DNA of 64,000 nucleotides from a virus: the IMG/VR virus record IMGVR_UViG_3300020131_000101, positions 1 to 64,000 of that record; one strand, given 5' to 3'. Below are positions 32,178 to 39,999 of the stretch, piece by piece. The translations under genes and the position numbers were made by a program. The notes under the pieces are model-generated. The model ran no database searches and was not told the origin of the DNA. It worked only from the letters and a program-made list of their open reading frames with translations. How positions within the stretch are numbered: position 1 is the stretch's first letter; the number at the start of each line of letters is the position of its first letter.

Positions 32178-33874
32178 GCGGCCTCGAACATGCTTGGCTG
32201 GGCCACCACTTGACCGCTGCGGCGCTTAGACAGGAATTGCTGAGCCAGCGCCTTGATGCGCGAGTCGTCCGAGTGGACGGCCTCGAATACGGCGCCAGGG
32301 TCAACGATGCCTGATGCCTGAGATGCTTTGATTCCAAGCAAATCCACCATTGGCGGGTCGGAACCGTCCTCGCTGTTCAGGTAGATCGCCGTTACCTGCT
32401 CAGTCTGGCCTTCCCGATCAAGACGGCCGATGACCTGCTCATGAACCTTCGGCGACCAGTCCAGCTCGCCAAACACGACCGTCGAGCACCGAAACTGCAG
32501 ACCGTCAAGACCGGCGCCGGAGCGCAGGGACATGATGAAGAGATTTGTCTTCCCTTCAATGAATGCCTGCTTGGAAGCCTCTTTCTGGGTCGGGCTTTCG
32601 CTGCCCGTGTACATCACAGGGTTAAAGTCCGCCAACTCCTTGAGCCAGATCTCGTACACATCGCGGTGCCAGCCCATGAGCAGCAGCGGGACGCCGGCCT
32701 CGAGCAGGATGCGGACGTATGCAGCGACCGCGCGAGCTTTGCCGACACCGGTTGCGTGGCGCGCCAGCAGATCAAGCTCCCGGGCGGCCTGGCCGCGTTC
32801 GACAAACGATCCGGTGGTTGCCTTGATGGCCAATGCCTGCGCCAGGGCAGCAATGTCCTGCAGCGCCTTCTCGTCGCTTTCCACGATCTCGACGATCCGG
32901 TTGATGGGCGGAACCTGCTGGCCGACCTCGCGCTTGGTGCGCCGGATGAAGGCATGCTGTTCCCGCAGATAGGTGCCGAGCGCCTCCGGATCCCTGATGC
33001 GGCCATTGTCGTCCGTCCACTCCCGCATGAAGTCTGGATACTCGCCGAGAACGAACCGGTCGATGCATCGCATGATGTTCCAGATCTCGGTGCCGTAGTT
33101 GTAGATCGGGGTTGCGGACAGGCCGAGCCGGAACTCAGCGTTTTCAGCCAGATGGAAGGCAGCATTCCCCTTTCCACTTGCCGAGCCGGTACGGAGTTCC
33201 TGCACTTCATCGAACGCCACTGCCTTGAACACCCGCTCCTTGAAGAAGTCAACCCAGCCGAGCAACTGGCTGTACTTGAAGATGTACACGTCCGCATCCG
33301 GCAGGTTGTATGGCTTGGTGCCCTTGATCTTATGGGTTCGCAACGTGGTGAACGCTGCGAGTTTCTCCGCCCATTGCCCCTGGAGGTGGGTCTGCACCAC
33401 TGCAGCTGCTGGCCGCGCCTCCGAAATAAGGAAGAAACCTGCGGCCGTGTAGGTTTTCCCGAGTCCGAGGTCGTCACCAAGCAGGAGGCCACGACGGCGG
33501 CGCAGCACCTCAATCGCCTGGCACTGATACGGACGGATCAACTGCCCCTCTCGCAATCCGACGTACGCCGGCGGCTGGTAGTCTGGCTTGAGGATTCGCT
33601 CCATCTCGGCAAGCTGCGCCTCGAACGCAAGATGACCGTTATGCAGGTCGGTCGCGTCCGCATCGGATATGACCATCGGGTACCGCGAACAGAACCATGC
33701 CAGGTCTGCACAGGTCGCGAAGTCGTTCTGGAACTCGAAGCTGTCGGTCTGGTGCTTCGGGATCCGCGGGAATAGCTGCTTCAGGCGGATGGCCACGTGC
33801 GGCTCAATGCCGGTCATGACCCAGCGCGCGCGGTCGACGCGAAGTCCCAGCTTTCCATATGTGCGGAAGGACAT
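32174..33874 (-). CDS. SNF2-type DNA helicase/translocase
   Basis: A 566-residue superfamily 2 enzyme. Motif I is LLLGDDLGLGKTYTAAGF near residue 130, motif II is a DEVQ-type Walker B (AVAFDEVQELRTG), motif III GLSATPIYNYG, motif V FIMSLRSGAGLDGLQF and motif VI IGRLDREGQTEQVTA. The start at 33874 overlaps the previous stop (TAATG); the longer frame to 33946 adds unrelated residues. It may remodel the replication fork or drive recombination, together with the adjacent nuclease and clamp-like proteins. Confidence 0.92.
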   Translation of the reverse strand: MSFRTYGKLGLRVDRARWVMTGIEPHVAIRLKQLFPRIPKHQTDSFEFQNDFATCADLAWFCSRYPMVISDADATDLHNGHLAFEAQLAEMERILKPDYQPPAYVGLREGQLIRPYQCQAIEVLRRRRGLLLGDDLGLGKTYTAAGFFLISEARPAAAVVQTHLQGQWAEKLAAFTTLRTHKIKGTKPYNLPDADVYIFKYSQLLGWVDFFKERVFKAVAFDEVQELRTGSASGKGNAAFHLAENAEFRLGLSATPIYNYGTEIWNIMRCIDRFVLGEYPDFMREWTDDNGRIRDPEALGTYLREQHAFIRRTKREVGQQVPPINRIVEIVESDEKALQDIAALAQALAIKATTGSFVERGQAARELDLLARHATGVGKARAVAAYVRILLEAGVPLLLMGWHRDVYEIWLKELADFNPVMYTGSESPTQKEASKQAFIEGKTNLFIMSLRSGAGLDGLQFRCSTVVFGELDWSPKVHEQVIGRLDREGQTEQVTAIYLNSEDGSDPPMVDLLGIKASQASGIVDPGAVFEAVHSDDSRIKALAQQFLSKRRSGQVVAQPSMFEAA

Positions 33875-34245
33875 TACAGCCACCCCTTGCTTAATGAAGC
33901 CACGCTCGCCGGTTTGCCGCCGATGTCGGCCGGCAGATGCATACAAACCGATGTCACCAACACAATCGCCTTGACCGACTCATGCGCGGAATACCGCTCA
34001 AGCTGTCGATAGATCGCCTTCCGCTGCCCCTTGATCTTCACCTCGACGGCAACACCGCCATCAACAAGGAAGTCCACGATGTCCTTGTCCGAGAGCCGTG
34101 CCTCACGCTCGAACTCAACACCGCCAGCGTCCAGCACCGTCGCAATCTGGACTTGAGTTTGCTTCTCATCAGTGAGTGAAAGCTTGCTCACTTCGATCAG
34201 ATTGGTGACTGCACGAACTGCAGCCTGGATGTCAGCGGCGATCAT
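33874..34245 (-). CDS. predicted PD-(D/E)XK nuclease
   Basis: A 123-residue protein. FEREARLSDKDIVDFLVDGGVAVEVKIKG supplies the D-(X)n-EXK core of the PD-(D/E)XK fold (Asp in DIVDFL, Glu and Lys in VEVKIK, near residues 65-80). IYRQLERYSAHESVKAIVLV is the following helix and strand. The N-terminal helix (AADIQAAVRAVTNLIEVSKL) may mediate dimerisation. Coupled by TAATG to the SNF2 helicase, suggesting that the two act together on DNA ends or branches. Confidence 0.75.
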   Translation of the reverse strand: MIAADIQAAVRAVTNLIEVSKLSLTDEKQTQVQIATVLDAGGVEFEREARLSDKDIVDFLVDGGVAVEVKIKGQRKAIYRQLERYSAHESVKAIVLVTSVCMHLPADIGGKPASVASLSKGWL

Positions 34246-34895
34246 GCTGAAGCTCCATCGGCAACTGGCCGCCGGCACATCCGCATCCACTCTTCCGGCA
34301 CCTGCTCGTATGACTTACCGGCAATCGGCATCAACACCGCGACACACTCGGGAGCCCCATCGAACTGGACGATAATCGGTTTCTGCGCCTCGTCCGGCTC
34401 CTGCCAAAAGCGAATCACTGGATAGCCCTCCCGCTTTCCATTCAGCGGATGAGCCTTAATGATCTTGGCCAGCAGCGTGCAATTGATGAATGAGGCGACG
34501 GTACGCTTGAGCTTGCTGAAATCCGGCATAACGACGCGGAAGTCAGGGAATCGATGCCCGTCACGCATCTCGACCATGCATTTGCGGGGCTGGACGTATA
34601 ACTCCTGCTCCAGGCTGTCGACGACGATCAGGCGCTGCTCCTCGAGGTGGATATGGACCTCGCGCGCCTTGTTGCAGTGCTTGATGGCGTCCGGATGCAC
34701 CGAGAAAGTCGCCGGCACAGGGCAGACTGCCTCGGCGTCGATAATCGCCATCAGCATGTGGCCATTGGTTGCGACCAGCACAGCACCTCCATCTGGATGC
34801 GGCTCGATGTGGATGGCATTCAGCCAATAGCGGACGTCCTTGCTGCCCATGAAGTGGGCGAGGGACGGAAGGTACTTGGCTTGGAAACGGATCAT
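34242..34895 (-). CDS. sliding-clamp-like protein (partial DnaN fold)
   Basis: A 217-residue protein with a DnaN-like signature: NAIHIEPHPDGGAVLVATNGHMLMAII corresponds to the LVATDGHRLA region of bacterial beta clamps, and VEMRDGHRFPDFRVVMPDFS to the EFPDF segment. At 217 residues it has room for about two of the three clamp domains. The same phage also encodes a 351-residue full clamp. It could be a clamp modulator, a trimeric clamp, or a decoy that displaces the host clamp. Confidence 0.7.
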   Translation of the reverse strand: MIRFQAKYLPSLAHFMGSKDVRYWLNAIHIEPHPDGGAVLVATNGHMLMAIIDAEAVCPVPATFSVHPDAIKHCNKAREVHIHLEEQRLIVVDSLEQELYVQPRKCMVEMRDGHRFPDFRVVMPDFSKLKRTVASFINCTLLAKIIKAHPLNGKREGYPVIRFWQEPDEAQKPIIVQFDGAPECVAVLMPIAGKSYEQVPEEWMRMCRRPVADGASA

Positions 34896-34920
34896 TTTTG
34901 CCTCTGTTCATTTCCTCTTG

Positions 34921-35484
34921 TTACGCCGGCAGACCGCGCAGCTCGTAGTACCGGTTCATGAACATCGTGTATGCCTGCTTGTCATTAACAGGGACAATGA
35001 TCTCCGGCAGCTCTGGTATCCCGTCCGTCGACTCCCAGTCCTCATCGTCTTCAGGCATGAGGTCGCGACGCTCCGTGGCGAGCATGACCAGATCGGCATA
35101 CTTGACGTAGTCCGGTAGTGGATTGCGTACACCAAATCGCGCAAAAACCACCCGCTCGACGCGCTTCTCGATGATCTTGAAGTCTGGCAATAGGTTCTTC
35201 AGCGGCTTCGAGACGTCGCCCGTGAAGGCCTCTGCCGCATCGTGCATGAGCGCGTCATAGGCGAATTCAGGCGGGACGATGTAGCTGGCCATGACTGAAT
35301 GCTGCGCAACAGAGTAGAACTCGTTGCAATGTCCGGTGAACCGGCACAGCTTCGAAATGCTCGCCGCGATGTCGTAGATGGAGAACTGGTTAGTATCTGG
35401 CTCCACGAAGTCGAAGTACCGGCCTGAGCGGATCTGTATCTCATCTCGGCGAGCAGGCCGGTTGCTGTCAATAGACGTATTCAT
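34921..35484 (-). CDS. HD-domain phosphohydrolase (YfbR-like)
   Basis: A 187-residue HD enzyme: CRFTGHCNEFYSVAQHSVMA and LMHDAAEAFTGDVSKPLKNL give the H...HD...D metal-binding set. The C-terminal KYADLVMLATERRDLMPED matches the family. Relatives dephosphorylate nucleoside monophosphates; in a phage this supports nucleotide pool remodelling, alongside the broken dUTPase in the other early operon. Confidence 0.85.
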   Translation of the reverse strand: MNTSIDSNRPARRDEIQIRSGRYFDFVEPDTNQFSIYDIAASISKLCRFTGHCNEFYSVAQHSVMASYIVPPEFAYDALMHDAAEAFTGDVSKPLKNLLPDFKIIEKRVERVVFARFGVRNPLPDYVKYADLVMLATERRDLMPEDDEDWESTDGIPELPEIIVPVNDKQAYTMFMNRYYELRGLPA

Positions 35485-35485
35485 T

Positions 35486-35911
35486 TCAATATTCCTCGAT
35501 CTTCCACCCGCCGCCTTGCTTCGCCGGCAGCTTGATGCACTTGAAAAAGCGGAACCAGGGGAGAACCTCAGCGCACAGCTTGATCTTCATCTGCCCCTTG
35601 TCGGTCGTGAAACCGCCCTTTGTTTCGTGAATCCCAACAGTCATGTCCGCGTGCAGGACAAGGAAATCTGGCTCGTAGTACGTGTTGTCAGCCAGCCGGA
35701 CGCGCAGCGCGTGAAACTTGTAATCGATGATCAGACCCTGCGCCTTCTGTGCCTCGAGCTTGTCGGAGTACTCACGCTCGGTCTTATTCATCCGATCCTT
35801 CGGCAGGCGGCCAAGCGCCTGGAAGCGCTTTACAGCCGCCTGCGCCTGCTCAGCCTTCTGGCGCGCCTCGAAACCCGCCAGCTGCCCCTCACTCCACCGC
35901 ACTCCCTTCAT
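35486..35911 (-). CDS. DUF1064 PD-(D/E)XK-type nuclease
   Basis: A 141-residue protein of the DUF1064 family. MNKTEREYSDKLEAQKAQGL is the signature; YYEPDFLVLHADMTVGIHETKGGF carries the D...E-T-K catalytic core. Members are thought to be Holliday-junction-type or structure-specific nucleases. Start at 35911 chosen for GGAGGAAG upstream and a 4-nt overlap. Confidence 0.85.
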   Translation of the reverse strand: MKGVRWSEGQLAGFEARQKAEQAQAAVKRFQALGRLPKDRMNKTEREYSDKLEAQKAQGLIIDYKFHALRVRLADNTYYEPDFLVLHADMTVGIHETKGGFTTDKGQMKIKLCAEVLPWFRFFKCIKLPAKQGGGWKIEEY

Positions 35912-36141
35912 GCGCACTTCCTCCGGAACCAGAAATTCCACAGGCCGTACAACCAGCCCATGGCCGACGCGAGCGCCGTGATGAACACGCCCCATGACTC
36001 AGGATTGAACGAAGTCCATAGCCACACCGGCACCCCGGCGACACCGAACAGGCACGCCGTGCGCTGGAGGCGTTGCGACCTGGACTGCGACAGGAAGATG
36101 GCGGGGACGGTCGTCACGGCGATCAGGAACTGTTCGATCAT
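35908..36141 (-). CDS. small membrane protein
   Basis: A 77-residue protein with hydrophobic segments at residues 5-18, 31-43 and 49-70. Start at 36141 overlaps the upstream TGA; the longer frame adds unrelated sequence. Function unknown. Confidence 0.6.
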   Translation of the reverse strand: MIEQFLIAVTTVPAIFLSQSRSQRLQRTACLFGVAGVPVWLWTSFNPESWGVFITALASAMGWLYGLWNFWFRRKCA

Positions 36142-36470
36142 GCGCAGCGATGCGTGCGCGTCTTGGATGCGGTCGGCTGGAACGACGCCACCGTCGACAC
36201 GATGCCGGCCAGTTCGCGGATTTCCCTGATCGTCATGCCGGACACGTCGTGCATGCGCACCATCAGGGCCGCCGAGAGCTCCGCCTTCTTGCTGCGCAGC
36301 TTGCTGACCATCGCCGGGTCGATCCGGAGCGCTTTCGACAACTGGGCATCGTTCGGGACCTTCAGGCGTGCAGCGAGGACGTCCAGGAGGTTCTCCGGCG
36401 TATAAGCTGGGTTGGTCAGGTTGTCGTCGACAAGCGAGACAACTCGCTTTTCTTGAACGCTTGCATTCAT
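36138..36470 (-). CDS. HTH DNA-binding protein
   Basis: A 110-residue protein; LAARLKVPNDAQLSKALRIDPAMVSKLRSK contains a recognisable HTH, followed by a helical tail. Paired with the following HTH gene, which has the same architecture (LGVSHALISKARKR), so the two may be paralogues acting as regulators or replication accessory factors. Confidence 0.7.
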   Translation of the reverse strand: MNASVQEKRVVSLVDDNLTNPAYTPENLLDVLAARLKVPNDAQLSKALRIDPAMVSKLRSKKAELSAALMVRMHDVSGMTIREIRELAGIVSTVASFQPTASKTRTHRCA

Positions 36471-36760
36471 GCTTCTTCTCCATTGTTATGCTGCTCCTGC
36501 AGCGGATAAACACCTGACAGCCTCCGCAACTCATCCATCGGCTTGCCGGTTACCTTGTTGATCTTCTCGAGCAGGGCATCGCCTATCGGCAGCACACGCT
36601 TCCTGGCCTTGCTGATGAGGGCATGGGAGACGCCGAGCTTTTCTGCCATGGCGGAGTCGTTCTTGACACCCATCCACTCGATAACGTGGTTCAACAGCAG
36701 GTTCGGCCGGTAGAACGGCGAATCGAGCAGATGACGCCTACTTGTGTTCGGTATTCCCAT
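36467..36760 (-). CDS. HTH DNA-binding protein
   Basis: A 97-residue protein. WMGVKNDSAMAEKLGVSHALISKARKRVLP is an HTH of the XRE/Cro class, with a C-terminal helix (GKPMDELRRLSGVYPLQEQH). Start at 36760 was preferred over 36910, which would overlap the preceding small gene completely. Confidence 0.7.
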   Translation of the reverse strand: MGIPNTSRRHLLDSPFYRPNLLLNHVIEWMGVKNDSAMAEKLGVSHALISKARKRVLPIGDALLEKINKVTGKPMDELRRLSGVYPLQEQHNNGEEA

Positions 36761-36923
36761 TCCCCTGCTTCTCCCTTTCTTGCTCTTCTCGATCTGCTTT
36801 GCCGTTCGACCAACCCAGCCAAAACGACTGCCCCTTCTCGCGCCTCGGCTCCTCCCCGCCGGCCAGTCCGTGCCTGTATCCGGCGGCATACTCGGCTTGT
36901 CCCTTTGCACCGACTTTGCTCAT
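36738..36923 (-). CDS. small RMF-like protein
   Basis: A 61-residue protein, AAGYRHGLAGGE then FWLGWSNGKADREEQE, reminiscent of phage-encoded ribosome modulation factor-like peptides (GYxxG and WLxGW patterns). It is short, so the family call is weak. Confidence 0.55.
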   Translation of the reverse strand: MSKVGAKGQAEYAAGYRHGLAGGEEPRREKGQSFWLGWSNGKADREEQEREKQGNGNTEHK

Positions 36924-37663
36924 GAAAGCGTCGAGAGGTTTCTGCCAGTAGCCACCTCCTGCGCCAACCGAGCAGCGATTGGCGGTACGGAGCGATCACC
37001 ATGGCTGATCCGGTCGAGGAGCTTGCCGACCCAAGCGCGGTGATCCACCTTGTCGCTGTTGAATGCCTCCGCCGCGCCGTAGTCCTGAACCAACTGCTCA
37101 GCTCGCTCCTTGGATAAGGCCGTTTGACCAGGCGCCGGAAGTGAAAGGGTCGGCTGCGGGATGTCCCCCCATGCGCCCTTTGCAAGCTCGGCCGCCAGCG
37201 CCTTCTCCCACCGGACCTTGATCTGCGAATAACCCAAGTTCTTCAGGTCGAAAGCGCCGACCGCGATTGCTGCGAAGAAAATCGCCGGGTGCGACCACTC
37301 CCCTACCTCGCCCCGATCCCGCGCCGTAACGCCGTTCACTGCCTCGTAATAGGCGGCCAATGGATCCAGCCTCGGCTTACACATCTCGAGAAACTCCGAC
37401 CAAGTCGGAGGAAACTGCGCCTTGTCGCATGCCTTGAGTCCACGCTTGATGTCGGCGAATGTCATGCCGTTCTCGCGTATCTTCTGCGCCCAAACCTGCT
37501 TCATGTTCTCGATACCCGTGTCCTTCCCCGACACCACATGGCCGCTGCGCCACTTGTCCAGGAACTGGTTGCCGAAGGCTCCATGCAGTTGGCCGAACAG
37601 CCAATCCATCGGATCACCCGACGATCCGGCAGTCTGCATCGAGGGTAATTGGCTGTTTGTCAT
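36920..37663 (-). CDS. replication protein P-like helicase loader
   Basis: A 247-residue protein directly downstream of the O-like gene, the order seen in lambda. MDWLFGQLHGAFGNQFLDKW, QVWAQKIRENGMTFADIKRG and FPPTWSEFLEMCKPRLDPLA match the N-terminal half of phage P-type helicase loaders, which bring host DnaB to the phage origin. It overlaps the O-like gene by 50 nt; a Met at 37639 is an alternative start with less overlap. Confidence 0.8.
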   Translation of the reverse strand: MTNSQLPSMQTAGSSGDPMDWLFGQLHGAFGNQFLDKWRSGHVVSGKDTGIENMKQVWAQKIRENGMTFADIKRGLKACDKAQFPPTWSEFLEMCKPRLDPLAAYYEAVNGVTARDRGEVGEWSHPAIFFAAIAVGAFDLKNLGYSQIKVRWEKALAAELAKGAWGDIPQPTLSLPAPGQTALSKERAEQLVQDYGAAEAFNSDKVDHRAWVGKLLDRISHGDRSVPPIAARLAQEVATGRNLSTLS

Positions 37664-38534
37664 CTTGTGTCACTCCCAATCCGATTGAATTTGCTGCTGC
37701 TGCCCTTGACTCGTCCCTAGCACTCCGTGGCGATGCGCGGGGTGCATTGGCACCATGCGCCTGCATTTCCGCCGCCTCCGCCGCCCAACGCTCAATGATC
37801 GCGACGACGTACCCAAGAGCAAATGTGCCGCCTTGCTTCGCCCGCTTTGCCTCTGCGCATGCAGACTCGACTGTTGCAACCGAAACACCCTGCTGCGACA
37901 GCGCGATCAGTCGGGGGTCGGCAGGTTGTGTTTGGACACCTTGCTTCCGAAAAGCTATGGACAGTTCGACCGGCGAGGCAGCCAGCGCCCCCGAAGGGGC
38001 TTGCTCTTGCTCCTGCTCCTGCTCTTGTTCCTGTTCTTGCTCCTGCTCTTGCTCTTGGCTTCGATGGGGCATTGAAGGGGCTTCGGAGGGGCTTGGTAAA
38101 ACTGGCGCCGAACCACGGTTTTTTTTCATGTGAAAGACCGGAGCATATTTCTCGAAAAACCGCGCCAGATAAGGGTTCTGAGGCAGGGCGTTGTACTCGT
38201 TTTGCACCCCTGCGCACCGCTTGTCCTTAGGGTCAAGGAAGTCGGCGATCTGGTATTTCGCCATTTCGAACACCCATACCGTCTCCGTAGTCTCGTCGTA
38301 CTCGCAAAACCCGGCTTCAATGCACCTTTGAAGCCCCTCCGAAGCCCCTTCCATGCCCAATCCGGTCTCGTGGCCGATGCTCACGATCGTCACGTAGTAC
38401 AAGCCAAGCATGTTGGCGTGAGGGCTAGTCAGTAGATACATCGCCACGACCTGGGCAAGCGGGCCGGCCTTTCTCAGCTTCCTTCCGGTATCCCCGATCC
38501 AGAACTTCGGCCCGATTTTTGAGTAATCACGCAT
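37614..38534 (-). CDS. replication initiator O-like protein
   Basis: A 306-residue initiator. The N-terminal winged-helix domain (RDYSKIGPKFWIGDTGRKLRKAGPLAQVVA, MYLLTSPHANMLGLYYV) is typical of phage replisome organisers. A 19-residue alternating Gln-Glu linker (about residues 160-178) separates it from a C-terminal domain. The gene contains a 26-bp inverted repeat (see the repeat entry) that could be part of an internal origin, as in lambda O. Starts at a TAATG overlap. Confidence 0.82.
   Translation of the reverse strand: MRDYSKIGPKFWIGDTGRKLRKAGPLAQVVAMYLLTSPHANMLGLYYVTIVSIGHETGLGMEGASEGLQRCIEAGFCEYDETTETVWVFEMAKYQIADFLDPKDKRCAGVQNEYNALPQNPYLARFFEKYAPVFHMKKNRGSAPVLPSPSEAPSMPHRSQEQEQEQEQEQEQEQEQEQAPSGALAASPVELSIAFRKQGVQTQPADPRLIALSQQGVSVATVESACAEAKRAKQGGTFALGYVVAIIERWAAEAAEMQAHGANAPRASPRSARDESRAAAANSIGLGVTQDDKQPITLDADCRIVG
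38001..38057. repeat. hexamer repeat coding a Gln-Glu linker
   Basis: Nine and a half copies of a degenerate hexamer (TTGCTC/CTGCTC/TTGTTC on the plus strand) encode alternating Q and E in the minus-strand O-like protein. Prone to slippage and usable as a strain marker. Confidence 0.9.
38069..38356. repeat. 26-bp inverted repeat inside the O-like gene
   Basis: Plus-strand 38069-38094 and the reverse complement of 38331-38356 are identical except for one base; the exact core is GAAGGGGCTTCGGAGGGGCT plus T. The arms are 236 bp apart and encode different peptides (EAPSMP and MEGASEGL), so protein conservation does not explain them. A candidate initiator-binding or origin element. Confidence 0.75.
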
Positions 38535-39109
38535 TAATTCGCCACCTTCAATTGACCGCCTTCAATCAATGCCACGATGTGCACCGCGAGCGATTCCCAA
38601 TCCTGTCCATGCTCCTGAAGGCCCAGGACGACGTCTTCACTGCCCTTCAGCTTCCCCTCCCTGATCAGCGCTAGAGCCGTCATGGCGATGTGCTTGTATT
38701 CGAAGTTGTTACGCTCAGCCTTGGCCATCACCCCGCCTTGATCGAGGATCGCGTGGCACCCAACAGCAACGCCTGGAACCGTCTTACAAAGCGCCATGGC
38801 CGTCGCGTCCGATGCTTTCAACCTTCCACCCTTACCGAAGAACAGCTGGTTCGAATGAGCCGCCTCGGTGTATCGCTTATTCCGGCCGCAGCAAACGCAA
38901 TCCAAGGTCCGTACGGCAGCCAAATACGCTTCCGACCGGAATACCTCGTCCCCGTCGAGGACAATGCGCTGGCGGCTGCGCAAACGCTTCGCGCCGGCCT
39001 TCAGTGCCGAACGGTGCTCTTCCTTCCTGCCCTGCCGAAAGCCAGACCGTTTCAGCGTGCTGGTGCCGCGATTCATGGGTGTCTTTCGCTTGAGCTCGGA
39101 ACGCTTCAT
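38534..39109 (-). CDS. YbcO/DUF1364-like HNH nuclease
   Basis: A 191-residue protein with a basic N-terminus (MKRSELKRKTPMNRGTSTLK). A zinc/nuclease core has CVCCGRNKRYTEAAHSNQ and VAVGCHAILDQGG, a CxxC...H...CH arrangement as in YbcO-type phage nucleases. Probably a structure-specific nuclease acting in recombination. Confidence 0.75.
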   Translation of the reverse strand: MKRSELKRKTPMNRGTSTLKRSGFRQGRKEEHRSALKAGAKRLRSRQRIVLDGDEVFRSEAYLAAVRTLDCVCCGRNKRYTEAAHSNQLFFGKGGRLKASDATAMALCKTVPGVAVGCHAILDQGGVMAKAERNNFEYKHIAMTALALIREGKLKGSEDVVLGLQEHGQDWESLAVHIVALIEGGQLKVAN

Positions 39110-39999
39110 GCAACAGAAAGAAGGTTGACGCTGTCGTCAGCAGCCTCTTGAACGGCCTGCGCCAGGTTGCGACGCGCGATCTCGAAATAGCTGCGCTTCA
39201 GTTCGGCGCCAACGAATCGCCGGCCCATCTTGATGGCGCAATACCCTTCCGATCCGATGCCGGTGAACGGCGAAAACACGACATCACCCGGGTTCGTCCA
39301 GAGCTCAATCGACCGCTCGATCACGTCGAGCTGCAGCGGGCAGATATGGCGCTCGTCGTCGCCATCGCGTGCGCACATGTACTGCAGCGTCCTCGACGGA
39401 TTGATGTCCATCCATACCGGGCTGGCGTACTCCTGCCACTTGTCAACCGGAAAACCTGATTCAGTTTTGGTTACCGGATCCGGATTTGCACCGGGCTTGC
39501 GGAAAACGACCAGGTAATCAGGGATACCCTGACGGCTCATAGCGCTGTCCTTCTTGAGCTGCTTGTAGAGCAGGCCAAGTGCCTTAGTGCGCTGCATGGC
39601 GGTTACCGGGTCCTTCCAGATGCACACTTCGGAATGGAAGATGAATCCGGCATCTTCGTAGGCCCGGATGATCTCGCCGCGGAAGTCGCGAATCCCGATA
39701 TAGCCGTCCTTGACCTTCGATGTCGGCAGGTTCATGCAATGGATGGCGACCAGCCGCCCTGGCTTGTGGATGCGAAACTGTTCAGCGATCAGGAACCGGT
39801 AGTGAGCCCAGAATTCCTCAGAATCCTTGCTATTCCCCATGTCACGGTCGATGTTCGAGTAGACATACAGCGACTCAAAAGGCGGAGAGAAAACGCTGAA
39901 GTCGATCGAGTTTTCCGGAATCGTCCTGGCGACTTCCACGCAGTCGGCGTTGTAGATCGCGAATTGATCAGTCACATCCTGATTCATTACGTTGCTCAT
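39106..39999 (-). CDS. DNA adenine/cytosine-N4 methyltransferase
   Basis: A 297-residue beta-class amino-methyltransferase. IDFSVFSPPFESLYVYSN carries the catalytic SPPF motif (near residue 37), and FSPFTGIGSEGYCAIKMGRR the AdoMet-binding FxGxG (near 245), so the order is motif IV before motif I. It modifies phage DNA, probably to evade host restriction. 4-nt overlaps with both neighbours. Confidence 0.9.
   Translation of the reverse strand: MSNVMNQDVTDQFAIYNADCVEVARTIPENSIDFSVFSPPFESLYVYSNIDRDMGNSKDSEEFWAHYRFLIAEQFRIHKPGRLVAIHCMNLPTSKVKDGYIGIRDFRGEIIRAYEDAGFIFHSEVCIWKDPVTAMQRTKALGLLYKQLKKDSAMSRQGIPDYLVVFRKPGANPDPVTKTESGFPVDKWQEYASPVWMDINPSRTLQYMCARDGDDERHICPLQLDVIERSIELWTNPGDVVFSPFTGIGSEGYCAIKMGRRFVGAELKRSYFEIARRNLAQAVQEAADDSVNLLSVA

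Noticed and set aside
32441-33775. 444-codon plus-strand frame opposite the SNF2 helicase
   Set aside because: All helicase motifs are on the minus strand; no ribosome-binding site or domain supports the plus frame.
38001-38057. CRISPR-like or iteron array
   Set aside because: The short hexamer repeat has no spacers and is in-frame coding for a Gln-Glu linker.
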